Assembly: GCF_007741475.1 (NCBI RefSeq)
Contig: NZ_CP036261.1
Location: 1,860,001-1,924,000 of the forward strand
Direction of reading: 5' to 3'
DNA: 64,000 nucleotides
Source: Rosistilla ulvae
GTDB lineage: Bacteria; Planctomycetota; Planctomycetia; Pirellulales; Pirellulaceae
Positions 27,061 to 36,133 of the stretch are shown here, in pieces. The notes below the pieces were generated by a model. That model saw only the letters and a program-made list of their open reading frames with translations, searched no databases and was not told the origin of the DNA. Each line of letters starts with the position of its first letter. The stretch's first letter is position 1. The translations under genes were made by a program, and so were the position numbers.

Positions 27061-28278
27061 CTATTCAAACGAAACGTGGGCCTCTTGCCACCAAGCTGTC
27101 CATTTTTCGGTGTCGTCACCAAAGTTCTGTTGAGTCAGTTTCTCGAGTCCGGCAGCTGCGGCGGCGCGGACGCGGGCGTCGCGATCTTGCAAGGCGACCA
27201 ACAGAGCTTCGACCGCGACGGGATCTTTTACGTTTGCTATCGCTCGCGCCGCGGCGATCCTCAACAGCGGCAGCCGCGCCTTTAGCCCCGCCAGATGCGG
27301 CAGCAGTTTCAGGCTCGCCAGATCGGCAATCTTATCGCCAGCCTGTCCGTCGGCGGCCTGTTGGCGGATCGCATCGACCATCACCATGATGTCGTTGACC
27401 GACTGGGGAATCTCGAGTTTTGGCAGCTCGATTCCCGCCGGGATCAGACTCTCCAAAGTGCTCCCCGCACGCAGCTCCTCCGCCGTCGGCAGTTTGCCGC
27501 CACGCAACACGTTCAGTTTCAGCAAGGCATCGAGCTTGGCGCGATCGGCGGGGTCCAAGGTTTGCACCTCCGCATGGGCCTGAGCCCGAACGGCGGGATC
27601 GGCGGAGAAGATGCCGCGAGCGGATGCTTTTGCTTCGACCGATACATCGACCTCTGCAAGCGACGCCGCGCCGGCCGCTTCGGCCTCTTTCAATAGATCG
27701 GCTGCGGCTTGCAGGTCGGTGCTGGCGACTTGGAATGTCGCTTGCAATTTGCTAGGGGAGACTCCTGCCCGGTCGATCCAGATCGCCGATTGGTAGGCCC
27801 AAATCGAAAGGTCGCCACGAACCGATAAGATCCGCTGGCAGCGTGGTTCGACAGCGCCGATGATAAACGCCTGACCGGCCGGCGGTGAATTTTTGTGGTA
27901 GTCGATGCAGACGACTTGAATCAGAAAGCCCTGCTCGCTGGAGTCGTTCAGTTCGATCGCGGCGGTGCGGCGATAGGTTCCCTGAGCCGTTAGCTTTCCC
28001 TTCAGTCCAACCGCCGCCAGACGCTGGACGTCGCCCCCTTGAGGCAGAAAAAGCGTACCGGGCGTGACCTTCAGTTGCAGGTCTCCGGCAGTTTGCTTCC
28101 GCAGATAGAGCTTCATGCGATCCCCCATCGCGCCGCCGAGAAAATCGATCCGGACACTCACCGCTCCCGATTCGATAGCGGCGTGCAATTCCAGTTGTCG
28201 CGTCTCGGCAGACGCTGGCAATGCGAAAAGTCCAAGCCATGCCAAGGCGAAACGGATTACAAACTTGATCGAAAACAT
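27061..28278 (-). CDS. Secreted protein with C-terminal HEAT-like repeats
   Basis: 405 residues from ATG 28278 with a signal peptide (about 1-25, ending ASA). Residues 26 to about 170 are a beta-rich region with no recognised domain (RQLELHAAIESGAVSVRIDFLGG). A helical, Ala/Leu/Glu-rich middle follows (TDLQAAADLLKEAEAAGAASLAEV). The last 90 residues carry HEAT/PBS-like repeats: LPHLAGLKARLPLLRIAAARAI, VAVEALLVALQDRDARVRAAAAAGLEKL. The end (TEKWTAWWQEAHVSF) is the Trp-rich finish common to planctomycete HEAT proteins. It is probably a protein-interaction scaffold in the periplasm. It diverges from the esterase gene at 28516. Function not known. Confidence 0.75.
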   Translation of the reverse strand: MFSIKFVIRFALAWLGLFALPASAETRQLELHAAIESGAVSVRIDFLGGAMGDRMKLYLRKQTAGDLQLKVTPGTLFLPQGGDVQRLAAVGLKGKLTAQGTYRRTAAIELNDSSEQGFLIQVVCIDYHKNSPPAGQAFIIGAVEPRCQRILSVRGDLSIWAYQSAIWIDRAGVSPSKLQATFQVASTDLQAAADLLKEAEAAGAASLAEVDVSVEAKASARGIFSADPAVRAQAHAEVQTLDPADRAKLDALLKLNVLRGGKLPTAEELRAGSTLESLIPAGIELPKLEIPQSVNDIMVMVDAIRQQAADGQAGDKIADLASLKLLPHLAGLKARLPLLRIAAARAIANVKDPVAVEALLVALQDRDARVRAAAAAGLEKLTQQNFGDDTEKWTAWWQEAHVSFE

Positions 28279-28515
28279 CGGTTCACTCGGTGTTGGAAGA
28301 TTGGAATTCGGCGGCGATCGATTGTACCGCATATCGGTGGGTTGCCAAACATCCGCAATAGGTAAACGCAGCGTCGGCAATCACGCTCGAATCCAGGTTG
28401 TCGCGGAAGAGAAAATTTGCACGGCCGCGATACTGCCACGATTCGCTGGCTATAATCGACCACCCGCAAGAAAAATCTTCCCACCACCATCACTCAACCC
28501 ACCTGGAACTACGCC

Positions 28516-29862
28516 ATGCGTCGATTTTCTGCTCTCCGCAGCCATGCCATGCTGCTCGCGTTCGCTCTACCCATTTTTCTCTCCACCGCTTCGCTTGCTG
28601 CCGCCGAAGGTTACGCCGTAAGTGTCGCCGCCGATCGCGACGATGCGATCTACGATTCGGGAGAGGCGGCTGCGTTTGTGATCTCCGTCACACGCGGCGA
28701 CCAGCCTGTCACCGACGGCAAGCTGACCTATGTTGTCGACGATTTTTTGCGGAGCGGCAAAAGCGGAGGTTATCCCGAAGGCGAGGCTTCGCTCGATGGA
28801 AAGCCAGTTCGCGTGGCGGTGAAGTCGGACAAACCGAATGTCTTGCGTTGCCAAGTCACCTACACGCCAGCCGAGGGCAAGCCGATTCGCAGATTGGCGG
28901 GGCTCGCGTTTTCGCCGACTGAGATCGAGCCGAGCATGCCGGTCCCGGATGACTTCGACGCCTTCTGGGCCGACCAGAAACGTCAGCTAGCCGAAGTTGA
29001 GATCACGCCGACGCTGACGCCAGTCGAACAGAAGAACAACAAAATCGCCTGCTTTGACGTTCAAGTTCCCTGCTTGGGCGGCGCTCCGGTCTCGGGATAT
29101 TTTGCCAAACCGGTAGCGGCGGAAGAGAAGAGTTTGCCGGCGATTCTGTGGGTTCATGGAGCGGGCGTGCGAAGTTCGTCGCTGTACGCCGCAACCAAAG
29201 GGGCCAACGCGGGGATGCTGTCGATGGACATCAATGCTCACGGAATTCCCAACGGCAAGCCCGCTGAATTCTACGCTCAACAGAGCGGCGGTCCGCTGAA
29301 GAACTATCGTTTTGCTGGCCGCGACAGCCGTGACACCATCTACTTTCGCGGGATGTTCTTGCGACTGGTTCGCGCGATCGACTTTCTGACGATGCAACCG
29401 GAATGGAACGGCCGCGAAGTGATCGTGATCGGTCACAGCCAAGGGGGCGGCCAAGCGTTGGTCGCTGGCGGATTGGATCCACGCGTGACCTTGATCGCGT
29501 CGGGCGTGCCGGCGATCTGCGATCACACCGGAAACGTCGCCGACCGCGTCAACGGCTGGCCGAAACTGGTTCCCAACGGGCCCGATGGAAAGCCTGAACC
29601 GGCGGCACTGGAAGCTTCTCGCTACGTCGACTCCGTCAACTTCGCCTCGCGCTGCAAAGCCGACGCGATCATGAGCGTCGGTTTTGTCGATGTCACCTGT
29701 CCGCCGACTAGCTGTTACGCGGCGTACAACGCCTTGTTGGGCGAGAAGACGATGATCAGTGAACCTTTGATGGGGCACAACGCTCCGAAACATATCCACA
29801 AAGCGTTCTTCGATCGCGTGCTCCAGCACGTCGAACAAAGCCAACCCGCAGCGGCCAAGTAG
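28516..29862 (+). CDS. Acetylxylan esterase-type (AXE1/cephalosporin-C deacetylase) hydrolase
   Basis: 448 residues. After a signal peptide (about 1-30, ending SLAAAE) an N-terminal beta domain (about 31-135) precedes an AXE1-like alpha/beta hydrolase (about 135-440). Motifs: SMPVPDDFDAFWADQK, ILWVHGAGVRSS, the nucleophile elbow VIVIGHSQGGGQALVAGGLD, IMSVGFVDVTCPPTSCYAAYNAL (catalytic Asp region) and MGHNAPKH (catalytic His). Members deacetylate xylan or small acetylated sugars. This agrees with the neighbouring carbohydrate-active genes but is inference for this protein. Start ATG 28516. Confidence 0.87.
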   Translation: MRRFSALRSHAMLLAFALPIFLSTASLAAAEGYAVSVAADRDDAIYDSGEAAAFVISVTRGDQPVTDGKLTYVVDDFLRSGKSGGYPEGEASLDGKPVRVAVKSDKPNVLRCQVTYTPAEGKPIRRLAGLAFSPTEIEPSMPVPDDFDAFWADQKRQLAEVEITPTLTPVEQKNNKIACFDVQVPCLGGAPVSGYFAKPVAAEEKSLPAILWVHGAGVRSSSLYAATKGANAGMLSMDINAHGIPNGKPAEFYAQQSGGPLKNYRFAGRDSRDTIYFRGMFLRLVRAIDFLTMQPEWNGREVIVIGHSQGGGQALVAGGLDPRVTLIASGVPAICDHTGNVADRVNGWPKLVPNGPDGKPEPAALEASRYVDSVNFASRCKADAIMSVGFVDVTCPPTSCYAAYNALLGEKTMISEPLMGHNAPKHIHKAFFDRVLQHVEQSQPAAAK

Positions 29863-29922
29863 ACCGCCGCGGGCAATCGGATCGATCGTCTGGCGTTTAC
29901 CACCAATGCCGTTCAACGAAGC

Positions 29923-29942
29923 GTAGTGGACGAGGTTACGAG
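29923..29942. repeat. Left arm of a palindrome split by the IS element
   Basis: GTAGTGGACGAGGTTACGAG at 29923-29942, continued after the element by TCC (31497-31499), forms a 23-base arm. It is perfectly complementary to 31523-31545. Confidence 0.8.
29932..29942. repeat. Left 11-bp target-site duplication of the IS4 element
   Basis: GAGGTTACGAG directly abuts the left inverted repeat and is repeated exactly at 31486-31496, next to the right inverted repeat. Confidence 0.92.
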
Positions 29943-31485
29943 CTGTCGATTACCCACAAGTCATTGGTCTGGTCCGAAGGCTTGCCAGCAGAGGGCGAAG
30001 TCGAGCATTCGCCGCGTGCCTCGCCAGATCACTTCGGCTCCCGGCGGACCGTCGCCTTCGCGGTGATTGTAGCCGCCAAGGGTCGCAAGGACCGGGATGA
30101 ATTGTGACAGCTCAGGAGCTTGCTTTGGGGGAGCCGTCTTTTCCACCACTTTCCAGACCGACTTCCATTCCGCTTCGCTGAAGACGACATCACAGGGAAG
30201 CTCTGGACACTCGCGGCCTAAGAAGGTCACAAACATGATCCGCCATGCGATCACTTTGTAAAACATCAACGCGCGGATCAGTCGGTCTCTCGCTTCGAGT
30301 TGAATCTCTTCGACCCGGCAGCCAGTTTTGAAAACTCGAAAGAATACTTCGATTGGCCAACGAGCCACATACAAATCCACAATCCGCAGCGTCTGGGAAA
30401 TCGTGTCGACCGGCAGAGAACTCAGTAACAGCCAGTCGACTTCGGTTCCGTCGCCTGGGCCATCGATCTCGCTCACCCAAACGACACTGATCTCGACCGG
30501 CGGCATCGAAGACTGCTTGTTGTGTGGCGCACGAAGAGTCATCCGCTTCGCTCGAATTTCTAACTTCGCAGTGCGTGCTTCACGGCCGGGGTGTTGTTTG
30601 TTTCCTGATCCTTTGGTTCGCTCGGGCGTTTGGGGAAGCTGGACTTCGCGGTAAGCGACCGGCTGGGCGGATGCGATTTCGGCACGCATTTTCTTATAAG
30701 CCGCAGGCCCGCCATCGGGGTCTTTCTCCGGCAACGAGCGTTTTCGCTGCGAGCGAATGACGAACTGAGCCGGTGTTTCATGCTGATCGGCTTCGACGAA
30801 AATGTCGTAGATGTCTCCTTCGCGATCGGCCAGCGAAACGATCTGAGTTTCAGGACATTTTCCGGCGATCTCGCAGGCCTTGCGGTAACCATCGAGCCAT
30901 CGTTGCCCTTCGCCGGTGTGTAGGGGTTGGCCTTCTCGCTTCTTGCTGGTGCCGAGCGCTTCTTTGTCGCGATCGTAGAACTTAACACCGACCACCCCGA
31001 GACAAAGTTTCTCCGGCGTGAAGGCGATGTGGGAATGATCGTAAAGTCCACGGCGGCCTAAGCGATCGAGATTGCGGACGCCTTCGGGCGGATGCGCGGT
31101 GTAGTCCAGTTCGGTGGTATCTTGTGCGATGCAAACGGTGTCTTGGGCTTTGATTCGTTGGAGTGTCTTTTCAGCGTGAGCCCCGAGAATGGCTTCGGGA
31201 TCGACGTTGGGGTTATCCAATAGACGGTAGGCGGCTTTGGTTTCGTCCCAGCCACTGCAAGCTTCGTTGATACTGGCCGAAGGGTTGGCCGCCAGCGAGG
31301 CGAGCAACGCTTCGGCTCGATCGTTGAGACGTTTGTCTCCAAGTTGAATATCTTGAAATTCGTATGCGATACTGGTCGGTTGCATGCTTTCACCTTGAGA
31401 TTTCATTGTGCAAAATGAAATACTACAAGCGCAAATACCGTGCCAAAACGAGCTATTTTTGCGGCGACTTGTGGGTAATCAACAG
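29943..31485 (-). mobile_element. Complete IS4-family insertion sequence, 1543 bp
   Basis: Ends are 19-base inverted repeats: CTGTCGATTACCCACAAGT at 29943-29961 and ACTTGTGGGTAATCAACAG at 31467-31485, matching at 18 of 19 positions as inverted copies. Flanks are an exact 11-base direct repeat. A single transposase gene on the minus strand fills the element, with its stop codon touching the left repeat. The intact open frame and perfect target duplication point to a recent, possibly still mobile insertion. Confidence 0.93.
29961..31406 (-). CDS. IS4-family transposase (Tn5/IS50-like)
   Basis: 481 residues catalysing cut-and-paste transposition with a DDE active site: Asp96 (IAQDTTELDY), Asp194 (SLADREGDIYD) and Glu353. 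The IS4-defining Y-x2-R-x3-E-x6-K signature is exact at Tyr346, Arg349, Glu353 and Lys360 (YVARWPIEVFFRVFK). The N-terminus has the Tn5-like LGDKRLNDRAEALL block and CSGWDETKAAYRLLDNP. The C-terminal part (QFIPVLATLGGYN) is also typical of Tn5-type proteins. Length is close to Tn5 transposase (476). ATG 31406 is used; a second ATG lies at 31385. The frame is intact, so the enzyme is probably functional. Confidence 0.95.
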   Translation of the reverse strand: MKSQGESMQPTSIAYEFQDIQLGDKRLNDRAEALLASLAANPSASINEACSGWDETKAAYRLLDNPNVDPEAILGAHAEKTLQRIKAQDTVCIAQDTTELDYTAHPPEGVRNLDRLGRRGLYDHSHIAFTPEKLCLGVVGVKFYDRDKEALGTSKKREGQPLHTGEGQRWLDGYRKACEIAGKCPETQIVSLADREGDIYDIFVEADQHETPAQFVIRSQRKRSLPEKDPDGGPAAYKKMRAEIASAQPVAYREVQLPQTPERTKGSGNKQHPGREARTAKLEIRAKRMTLRAPHNKQSSMPPVEISVVWVSEIDGPGDGTEVDWLLLSSLPVDTISQTLRIVDLYVARWPIEVFFRVFKTGCRVEEIQLEARDRLIRALMFYKVIAWRIMFVTFLGRECPELPCDVVFSEAEWKSVWKVVEKTAPPKQAPELSQFIPVLATLGGYNHREGDGPPGAEVIWRGTRRMLDFALCWQAFGPDQ

Positions 31486-31496
31486 GAGGTTACGAG
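31486..31496. repeat. Right 11-bp target-site duplication of the IS4 element
   Basis: GAGGTTACGAG, identical to 29932-29942, immediately outside the right inverted repeat. Confidence 0.92.
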
Positions 31497-31545
31497 TCCT
31501 TTTGCATCAGGCCAAATCGCTGGGACTCGTAACCTCGTCCACTAC
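31497..31545. repeat. Remainder of the interrupted palindrome
   Basis: TCC (31497-31499) completes the left arm begun at 29923. A 23-base loop follows, then the right arm GGACTCGTAACC...CCACTAC at 31523-31545. Before insertion the locus was a 23-bp perfect stem, possibly a terminator for the esterase gene or the sialidase-like gene, or a dispersed palindromic repeat. Confidence 0.75.
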
Positions 31546-31601
31546 ATCCCGCCGCTAATTCTTTCGACGGTCCGAGGCTCCTTCGTTGAACGGTATTGCG
31601 T

Positions 31602-32867
31602 TTACCACAGCGGCAGACGGTTCGGGCGGGACCAACGGATGCGAGCCAGCAGCACATCGCCGCGGTAGCCGTTCCACGGCATCCATTCGCCGACAGTGAT
31701 CCACGATTCGTCGGGGCTGGCGTGGGTTACGTGGAAGTTGCCCATCAAAGCAACTTTTTTGGGATCGTTCACTCCATCGCCGACCAGCGGCAACGCAACT
31801 TGTTCGGTCTCTCGGATCAGACATTGTCGCTCGACATCGACCTGAGCGACCCACAGCGGTGCACGCCAACGCATGACGTTAGCGTTGGAATCGTCCTGGC
31901 GAGTGTAGACAAGAAACAGTCCGTCGCTGTGTGTCAGCCAGTGTTGTTGCGTCGTCGACATTCCGATCGGCGTGCCGTCTTCCCATGCCCACGCCTTTTT
32001 AGGCGACCAGTTCAGCCCGTCTTCGCTGCTGCTGACATATCCGTGATCGTCTTCGGCGCGGATCGTCATCCAGAACTTGCCATCAAACTCGGTCACGCTT
32101 GGTTCCAGCAGTCCGCGGCCGTGGCGGTTCTCTAGCGGCGGGCCGATTTCACGCATCGTCAGTTGGTCGCCGTCGTAAGCCGCGTGGACACCAGCGACCA
32201 TCCGGTTCATCTCTCCGGGCCCAAAGGTGAACGACATCTGGACGTCGCCGTTGGGCAACACGACGCGTTGACCACATCCATTGGAGTAGATGGAGGTGTT
32301 GCGTGGATCCTCCCATTCGAGGATCTTGCGTTGCGACCAAGTGCCATCGGCGGCGCGGGTGGCATAAACGGGATAGCGCGACAGCTGCTCCTTCCGAGCA
32401 AAATATTTGCCTTTGTAAAAGACGACGTGCCCAAGGGCGAGGACCGAATTCGATTGTGGGTGGTACTGCGGAACGACGTCGCAGACCGCAGCTTTCAAGT
32501 CGTCGCTACGGCCGGGAATTGGATCGCGTCCCAACGCTGGAATCGGTTCGGGATCGCTCCACGTCTTCCCCAGATCGGTCGACGTCGACCAACAGACAGG
32601 GCCGAAATAGTCCGACCCGCCGATCTCTTGAATCGTCATCAGCGCGATCGGTTTGCCATCGGGGCCCGGCATCATGCAGACTCGAGGATGAAACCAAGTT
32701 GCTCCCTTGCCATCGCGATTCTCCCACAGGGTTTGCTTGGAGATCGAAGCGATCAGCGGTTCGTCGGCGCGGGCAAGCGTCGCCAAGTTCGCTCCCATGC
32801 AAATTGCGATTATGATGGCAATCCGCAGATAGTGCTTGGGGAGAACGGATAAACTTTCGGTAGACAT
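31602..32867 (-). CDS. Secreted sialidase-like BNR-repeat protein
   Basis: 421 residues with a signal peptide (about 10-35, ending ARA). A six-bladed beta-propeller of the sialidase/neuraminidase superfamily is suggested by an Arg in TWFHPRVCMMPG, an Asp-box (STSTDLGKTWSDP) and a second Asp-box-like SSEDGLNWSPKKAW. Also seen are SNGCGQRVVLPNGDVQM, RGLLEPSVTEFDGKFWMTIRAEDDHGYVS and LVYTRQDDSNANVMRWRAPLW. Planctomycete proteins of this type are often annotated as exo-alpha-sialidase, but true sialidase activity is not assured; the fold binds or cleaves many glycans. It lies between the IS element and the divergent pectate lyase gene. Confidence 0.8.
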   Translation of the reverse strand: MSTESLSVLPKHYLRIAIIIAICMGANLATLARADEPLIASISKQTLWENRDGKGATWFHPRVCMMPGPDGKPIALMTIQEIGGSDYFGPVCWSTSTDLGKTWSDPEPIPALGRDPIPGRSDDLKAAVCDVVPQYHPQSNSVLALGHVVFYKGKYFARKEQLSRYPVYATRAADGTWSQRKILEWEDPRNTSIYSNGCGQRVVLPNGDVQMSFTFGPGEMNRMVAGVHAAYDGDQLTMREIGPPLENRHGRGLLEPSVTEFDGKFWMTIRAEDDHGYVSSSEDGLNWSPKKAWAWEDGTPIGMSTTQQHWLTHSDGLFLVYTRQDDSNANVMRWRAPLWVAQVDVERQCLIRETEQVALPLVGDGVNDPKKVALMGNFHVTHASPDESWITVGEWMPWNGYRGDVLLARIRWSRPNRLPLW

Positions 32868-32925
32868 CTTGTGTTCCTCATAGTTGTTTTGGTCATCGGC
32901 AATCCAACGTTGGACGTTTTAAATT

Positions 32926-34416
32926 ATGGCAACATTGTATCGAATGATTTTGGTTAGTAGGTCGTTTCGTGGATCGATGGTTTGGAGTCTCGCGGCGGCA
33001 ATCGCGATCGTTGCCGCGCCGATTCCTCGGGGCTACGGCGACGAACCGCCAACGCGCGAAGAGGCGGTGGAAGCCATGCATCGCGCCGTTGCCTTCTTTC
33101 GCGATCAAGCATCGGCAGGGGGCGGGTATGTGTTTCGTTGGAGCGAGGATCTTTCGCTGCGAGAAGGCGAAGGCAAGGTTGGCGATTCGACAGCCTGGAT
33201 CGAACCGCCGGCAACGCCTGCGGTTGGGCTGGCCTATCTGAACGCGTACCGTTTGACCGACGATCCGATCCTGTTGGATGCGGCGCGGCAAACCGTTGCG
33301 GCTTTGATCCAGGGACAAATGGTTTCGGGCGGATGGGGCGAAAAGATCGAGTTCGCACCGCGCGATCGGGCTCGATATGCGTACCGTGTCGATTCGAAGG
33401 ATGTTGGCAAGCGACGCAACACCAGCACGCTGGACGATAATAAAACGCAGTCCTCGTTGCGATTCTTGATGCAGTTGGACAGCGCGCTGGAATTCCGCGA
33501 TGCCAAGTTGCACGAAGCAGCTCGGTTCGGCTTGGACCGCGTCCTGGACGCTCAGTATCGCAACGGAGCGTGGCCCCAGCGATTCGATGGACCAAACAAT
33601 CAGGCCGAAGTTCCTATCGTCCAGGCGAGCTATCCATCTCAATCGCCCAAGACATATCCCAAACAGAAATACGATTCGTTCTACACGCTCAATGACAACA
33701 CGCATTGCGACGTGATCGCCACGATGTGGGAGGCTTGGGATACCTACCAAGATCCGCGTTACAAAGAGGCAGCGGTGCGCGGCGGCGACTTCCTACTGCT
33801 TGCTCAGATGCCGGAACCACAGCCCGGTTGGGCGCAACAATACGACTATCAGATGCATCCGGTTTGGGCTCGGAAATTTGAACCGCCATCGATCTCCGGG
33901 GGCGAGTCGCAACGAGCGATGCAAATGTTGTTGCACCTGTTTCGTCGGACTGGCGACAAGCGTTATCTGCAAGCGGTGCGGACCGCCCTGCCCTACTTCA
34001 ATCGCTCGCTGCGCGAAGACGGGCGGTTGCCGCGATTCTTGGAATTGCAGACCAATCGTCCGTTGTATCTGACCCGCGATTACGCGGTAACCTACAACGA
34101 CAACGATCTGCCAACGCACTACAGTTTTGTTGTGAAGGCGAGGCTCGATTCGATCGAAAAGGAACTTAACAGGCTGGAATCGTTGCCGCCGGACCAGCTA
34201 TGGCCCCCCGGCAAAAGGAAGTCGCCTAAGATGAGCGACGCCTTGGCGAAGGCGGCATCACAACGGATCGATTCGCTTGACCAACGTGGAGCCTGGGTGG
34301 AGAAGGGGAAACTAAAGACGCACGCCCAGACGCCTGGGGGGCGGATTATTTCGAGCGCAACGTTTATCAAGAATCTGAATGTGTTGGCGGAATATGTCGC
34401 CGCGGCCAATCGCTAG
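32926..34416 (+). CDS. Secreted pectate lyase (PL10-like)
   Basis: 496 residues. After a signal segment (about 18-38, ending GYGDE) the protein follows the PL10 pectate lyase pattern. It is an alpha-barrel with ASAGGGYVFRWSEDLSLREGEG, STAWIEPPATPAVGLAYLNAY, LDAARQTVAALIQGQMVSGGW, TSTLDDNKTQSSLRFLM, NGAWPQRFDGPNN, YDSFYTLNDNTHCDVIATM and PGWAQQYDYQMHPVWARKFEPPS. The enzyme cleaves polygalacturonate by beta-elimination with calcium; the conserved Asp/Arg-containing blocks are present, but activity on another uronate is possible. Several possible starts lie in the first 18 residues (32926, 32944, 32977). It sits beside other polysaccharide-active genes. Confidence 0.87.
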   Translation: MATLYRMILVSRSFRGSMVWSLAAAIAIVAAPIPRGYGDEPPTREEAVEAMHRAVAFFRDQASAGGGYVFRWSEDLSLREGEGKVGDSTAWIEPPATPAVGLAYLNAYRLTDDPILLDAARQTVAALIQGQMVSGGWGEKIEFAPRDRARYAYRVDSKDVGKRRNTSTLDDNKTQSSLRFLMQLDSALEFRDAKLHEAARFGLDRVLDAQYRNGAWPQRFDGPNNQAEVPIVQASYPSQSPKTYPKQKYDSFYTLNDNTHCDVIATMWEAWDTYQDPRYKEAAVRGGDFLLLAQMPEPQPGWAQQYDYQMHPVWARKFEPPSISGGESQRAMQMLLHLFRRTGDKRYLQAVRTALPYFNRSLREDGRLPRFLELQTNRPLYLTRDYAVTYNDNDLPTHYSFVVKARLDSIEKELNRLESLPPDQLWPPGKRKSPKMSDALAKAASQRIDSLDQRGAWVEKGKLKTHAQTPGGRIISSATFIKNLNVLAEYVAAANR

Positions 34417-34491
34417 GTTCCCACGCTGCAGCGATGGTTTGCTATAACGTCCATCGCACGGATGCGTGCGTTTGATCTCCGACTAAACTTG

Positions 34492-35163
34492 ATGAAAACA
34501 ATGCCCGACGCTTCCGAACCGATCGATCCGTATCACAAGTGGTTGGGGATTCCCAAGTCGCAACAGCCGCCGACGCATTACCGCTTGCTGGGGATCGAAC
34601 CGTTTGAGGATAACCCCGACGTGATCGACGCGGCGGCCAGTCGCCAGGTCGCCTATCTGCATCAGCTGACTTCGGGGCCCCATCGCCGCTTGACTCAGAA
34701 GTTGATGAACGAGATCGCTCAGGCGCGTCGCGTGCTGATGGATGATGAGTCGCGGGAGAATTACGATGCGCAGCTGCGCGATCGCCCGGCGGAGAATCCT
34801 GCGTCACCAAAGCCAGAAAACAAGATCGACTTTGGCACCTTCCCCGCGATCGACTTCGGCGAGAAGAAGACGCGAAAGCCTATCGATACGGATTCATTTG
34901 CGGTCGTCACCGACCAATCGAGCGAAGAACCAGCGGCCAGCATTGGCGATTCGGGGTCGCCACGTCCGCGAGGCGGAAGAGCCCCCAAAGCGTGGTGGCA
35001 GAAGAATGATTGGCGGATCCATCTGGGGATCTCCGCCATTTCCGTCGCGATCTTCGTCGTCTATCTGCTGTTCTGGGGCCCTGGATCGAACAAGCGGTTT
35101 GTTCCCGAGGGAAGCTTTGAACAACCCAAGATCCAAAACTTCGACGACAAATTTATCGATTAA
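34492..35163 (+). CDS. J-like domain protein with one C-terminal membrane segment
   Basis: 223 residues. Residues about 10-95 are the planctomycete J-domain-like module (DPYHKWLGIPKSQQPPTHYRLLGI, FEDNPDVIDAAASRQVAYL, MNEIAQARRVLMDDESRENYD). It keeps the helix layout of DnaJ but lacks the HPD tripeptide needed to stimulate DnaK, so co-chaperone activity is doubtful. A charged, Pro/Ser-rich linker follows, then one transmembrane helix (ISAISVAIFVVYLLFW, about residue 180-196) and a short tail. It is thus a membrane-anchored cytoplasmic protein. ATG 34492 or 34501 fits the domain start; an ATG at 34462 adds ten residues. Role unknown. Confidence 0.75.
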   Translation: MKTMPDASEPIDPYHKWLGIPKSQQPPTHYRLLGIEPFEDNPDVIDAAASRQVAYLHQLTSGPHRRLTQKLMNEIAQARRVLMDDESRENYDAQLRDRPAENPASPKPENKIDFGTFPAIDFGEKKTRKPIDTDSFAVVTDQSSEEPAASIGDSGSPRPRGGRAPKAWWQKNDWRIHLGISAISVAIFVVYLLFWGPGSNKRFVPEGSFEQPKIQNFDDKFID

Positions 35164-35206
35164 CGCGGCGACAGACTTCTCGCCGCGTCGTTAAGTGTCG
35201 CTTGGT

Positions 35207-36133
35207 CTATTTGAGCTTCAGTTGATCGATCGAACGGGCGGCGACGGAGGTCTTCGTTTCGACCAGCGTCTCGTTCAGCCGAGCGCGATATTCCATCATG
35301 CTCTCAGCACCTTCGAAGCCGACGACGGTCTCGTCCCAGTCCAACTGCTTGCTGAGTACGCGGCCGGCATCGATGTCGAACTTGATCGTGCCGTTGCTCA
35401 ACTGTTGAACGACTTGCGATTTGACTTTGGGATCGCTGATCGGCGTGATCGGTTGCGATTGGACGGTGATCGTTGCGACGCCGGTTTGCACTTTTTTAAG
35501 TGTATAGAGTTCGCGGACGTCGATCCGTTTGACCTGGCCGCCGGCGAGACGCGCGTGCGTTTGGCGTGGCACAGCCCAGGTATCGCCAACTTTGATCGCC
35601 TTAGGTGGCAGCGGCATGGTCAAACCTCCCATGCCCAAATTGGCTTTGGTGCCAGCGTGACTCTCGCGTTCTTTTTCCTGTCCCTGCCCGTTGATGCTAA
35701 CGGTGGTCAACGGTTTGCCCAACGTCGCTTTGACAGCTTCGAATTGGTAGGGTGGATCCTCGCCCGACTTGCTGTCCCAACGGACCTCGTCGGCCTCGCC
35801 GATCTTCTGGCTCAGTTCGGTGTCTTGAACCATGTGGACAAAGGTCATTTGGCCGGTTGCCGGATCGACCGATTCGACGTTCCAGACCTTGGTGCTCAGA
35901 CTGCGGACATTGGTCAATTCGTCTTTGCCACGAATCCGCGTCTTCGTCTTGGCGACGTGGGTGACTTGGTACTGCAGCGTCTCGCCTGCTTTTAATTGGT
36001 AGTGCAACAGATAGGCTGGTTCGGCTTGCACCGCGGGGCTCGCGTTGTTGGTCTGTTGAGCACCAGCAGATCCAACGAGCACGGCCAACAACAAAGTCAT
36101 TGGGAGGCTGGCGGAAAAGGCGGTTCGAGTCAT
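35207..36133 (-). CDS. Secreted protein of unknown function, beta-rich
   Basis: 308 residues from ATG 36133, which has AAGGAA eight bases upstream; the longer frame to 36439 lacks a signal peptide. Signal peptide about 1-24 (ending GSAGA). The mature part resembles the planctomycete proteins sometimes labelled DUF6263: YLLHYQLKAGETLQYQVTH, a WNVESVDPATGQMTFVHMVQ strand pair, a central MPLPPKAIKVGDTWAVPR and ITVQSQPITPISDPKVKSQ, ending in a hydrophilic helix. No active-site motif is visible. It may be a lipid- or ligand-binding beta-barrel-like protein; this is a guess from strand content. It is convergent with the J-like gene and divergent from the sulfatase. Confidence 0.65.
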   Translation of the reverse strand: MTRTAFSASLPMTLLLAVLVGSAGAQQTNNASPAVQAEPAYLLHYQLKAGETLQYQVTHVAKTKTRIRGKDELTNVRSLSTKVWNVESVDPATGQMTFVHMVQDTELSQKIGEADEVRWDSKSGEDPPYQFEAVKATLGKPLTTVSINGQGQEKERESHAGTKANLGMGGLTMPLPPKAIKVGDTWAVPRQTHARLAGGQVKRIDVRELYTLKKVQTGVATITVQSQPITPISDPKVKSQVVQQLSNGTIKFDIDAGRVLSKQLDWDETVVGFEGAESMMEYRARLNETLVETKTSVAARSIDQLKLK

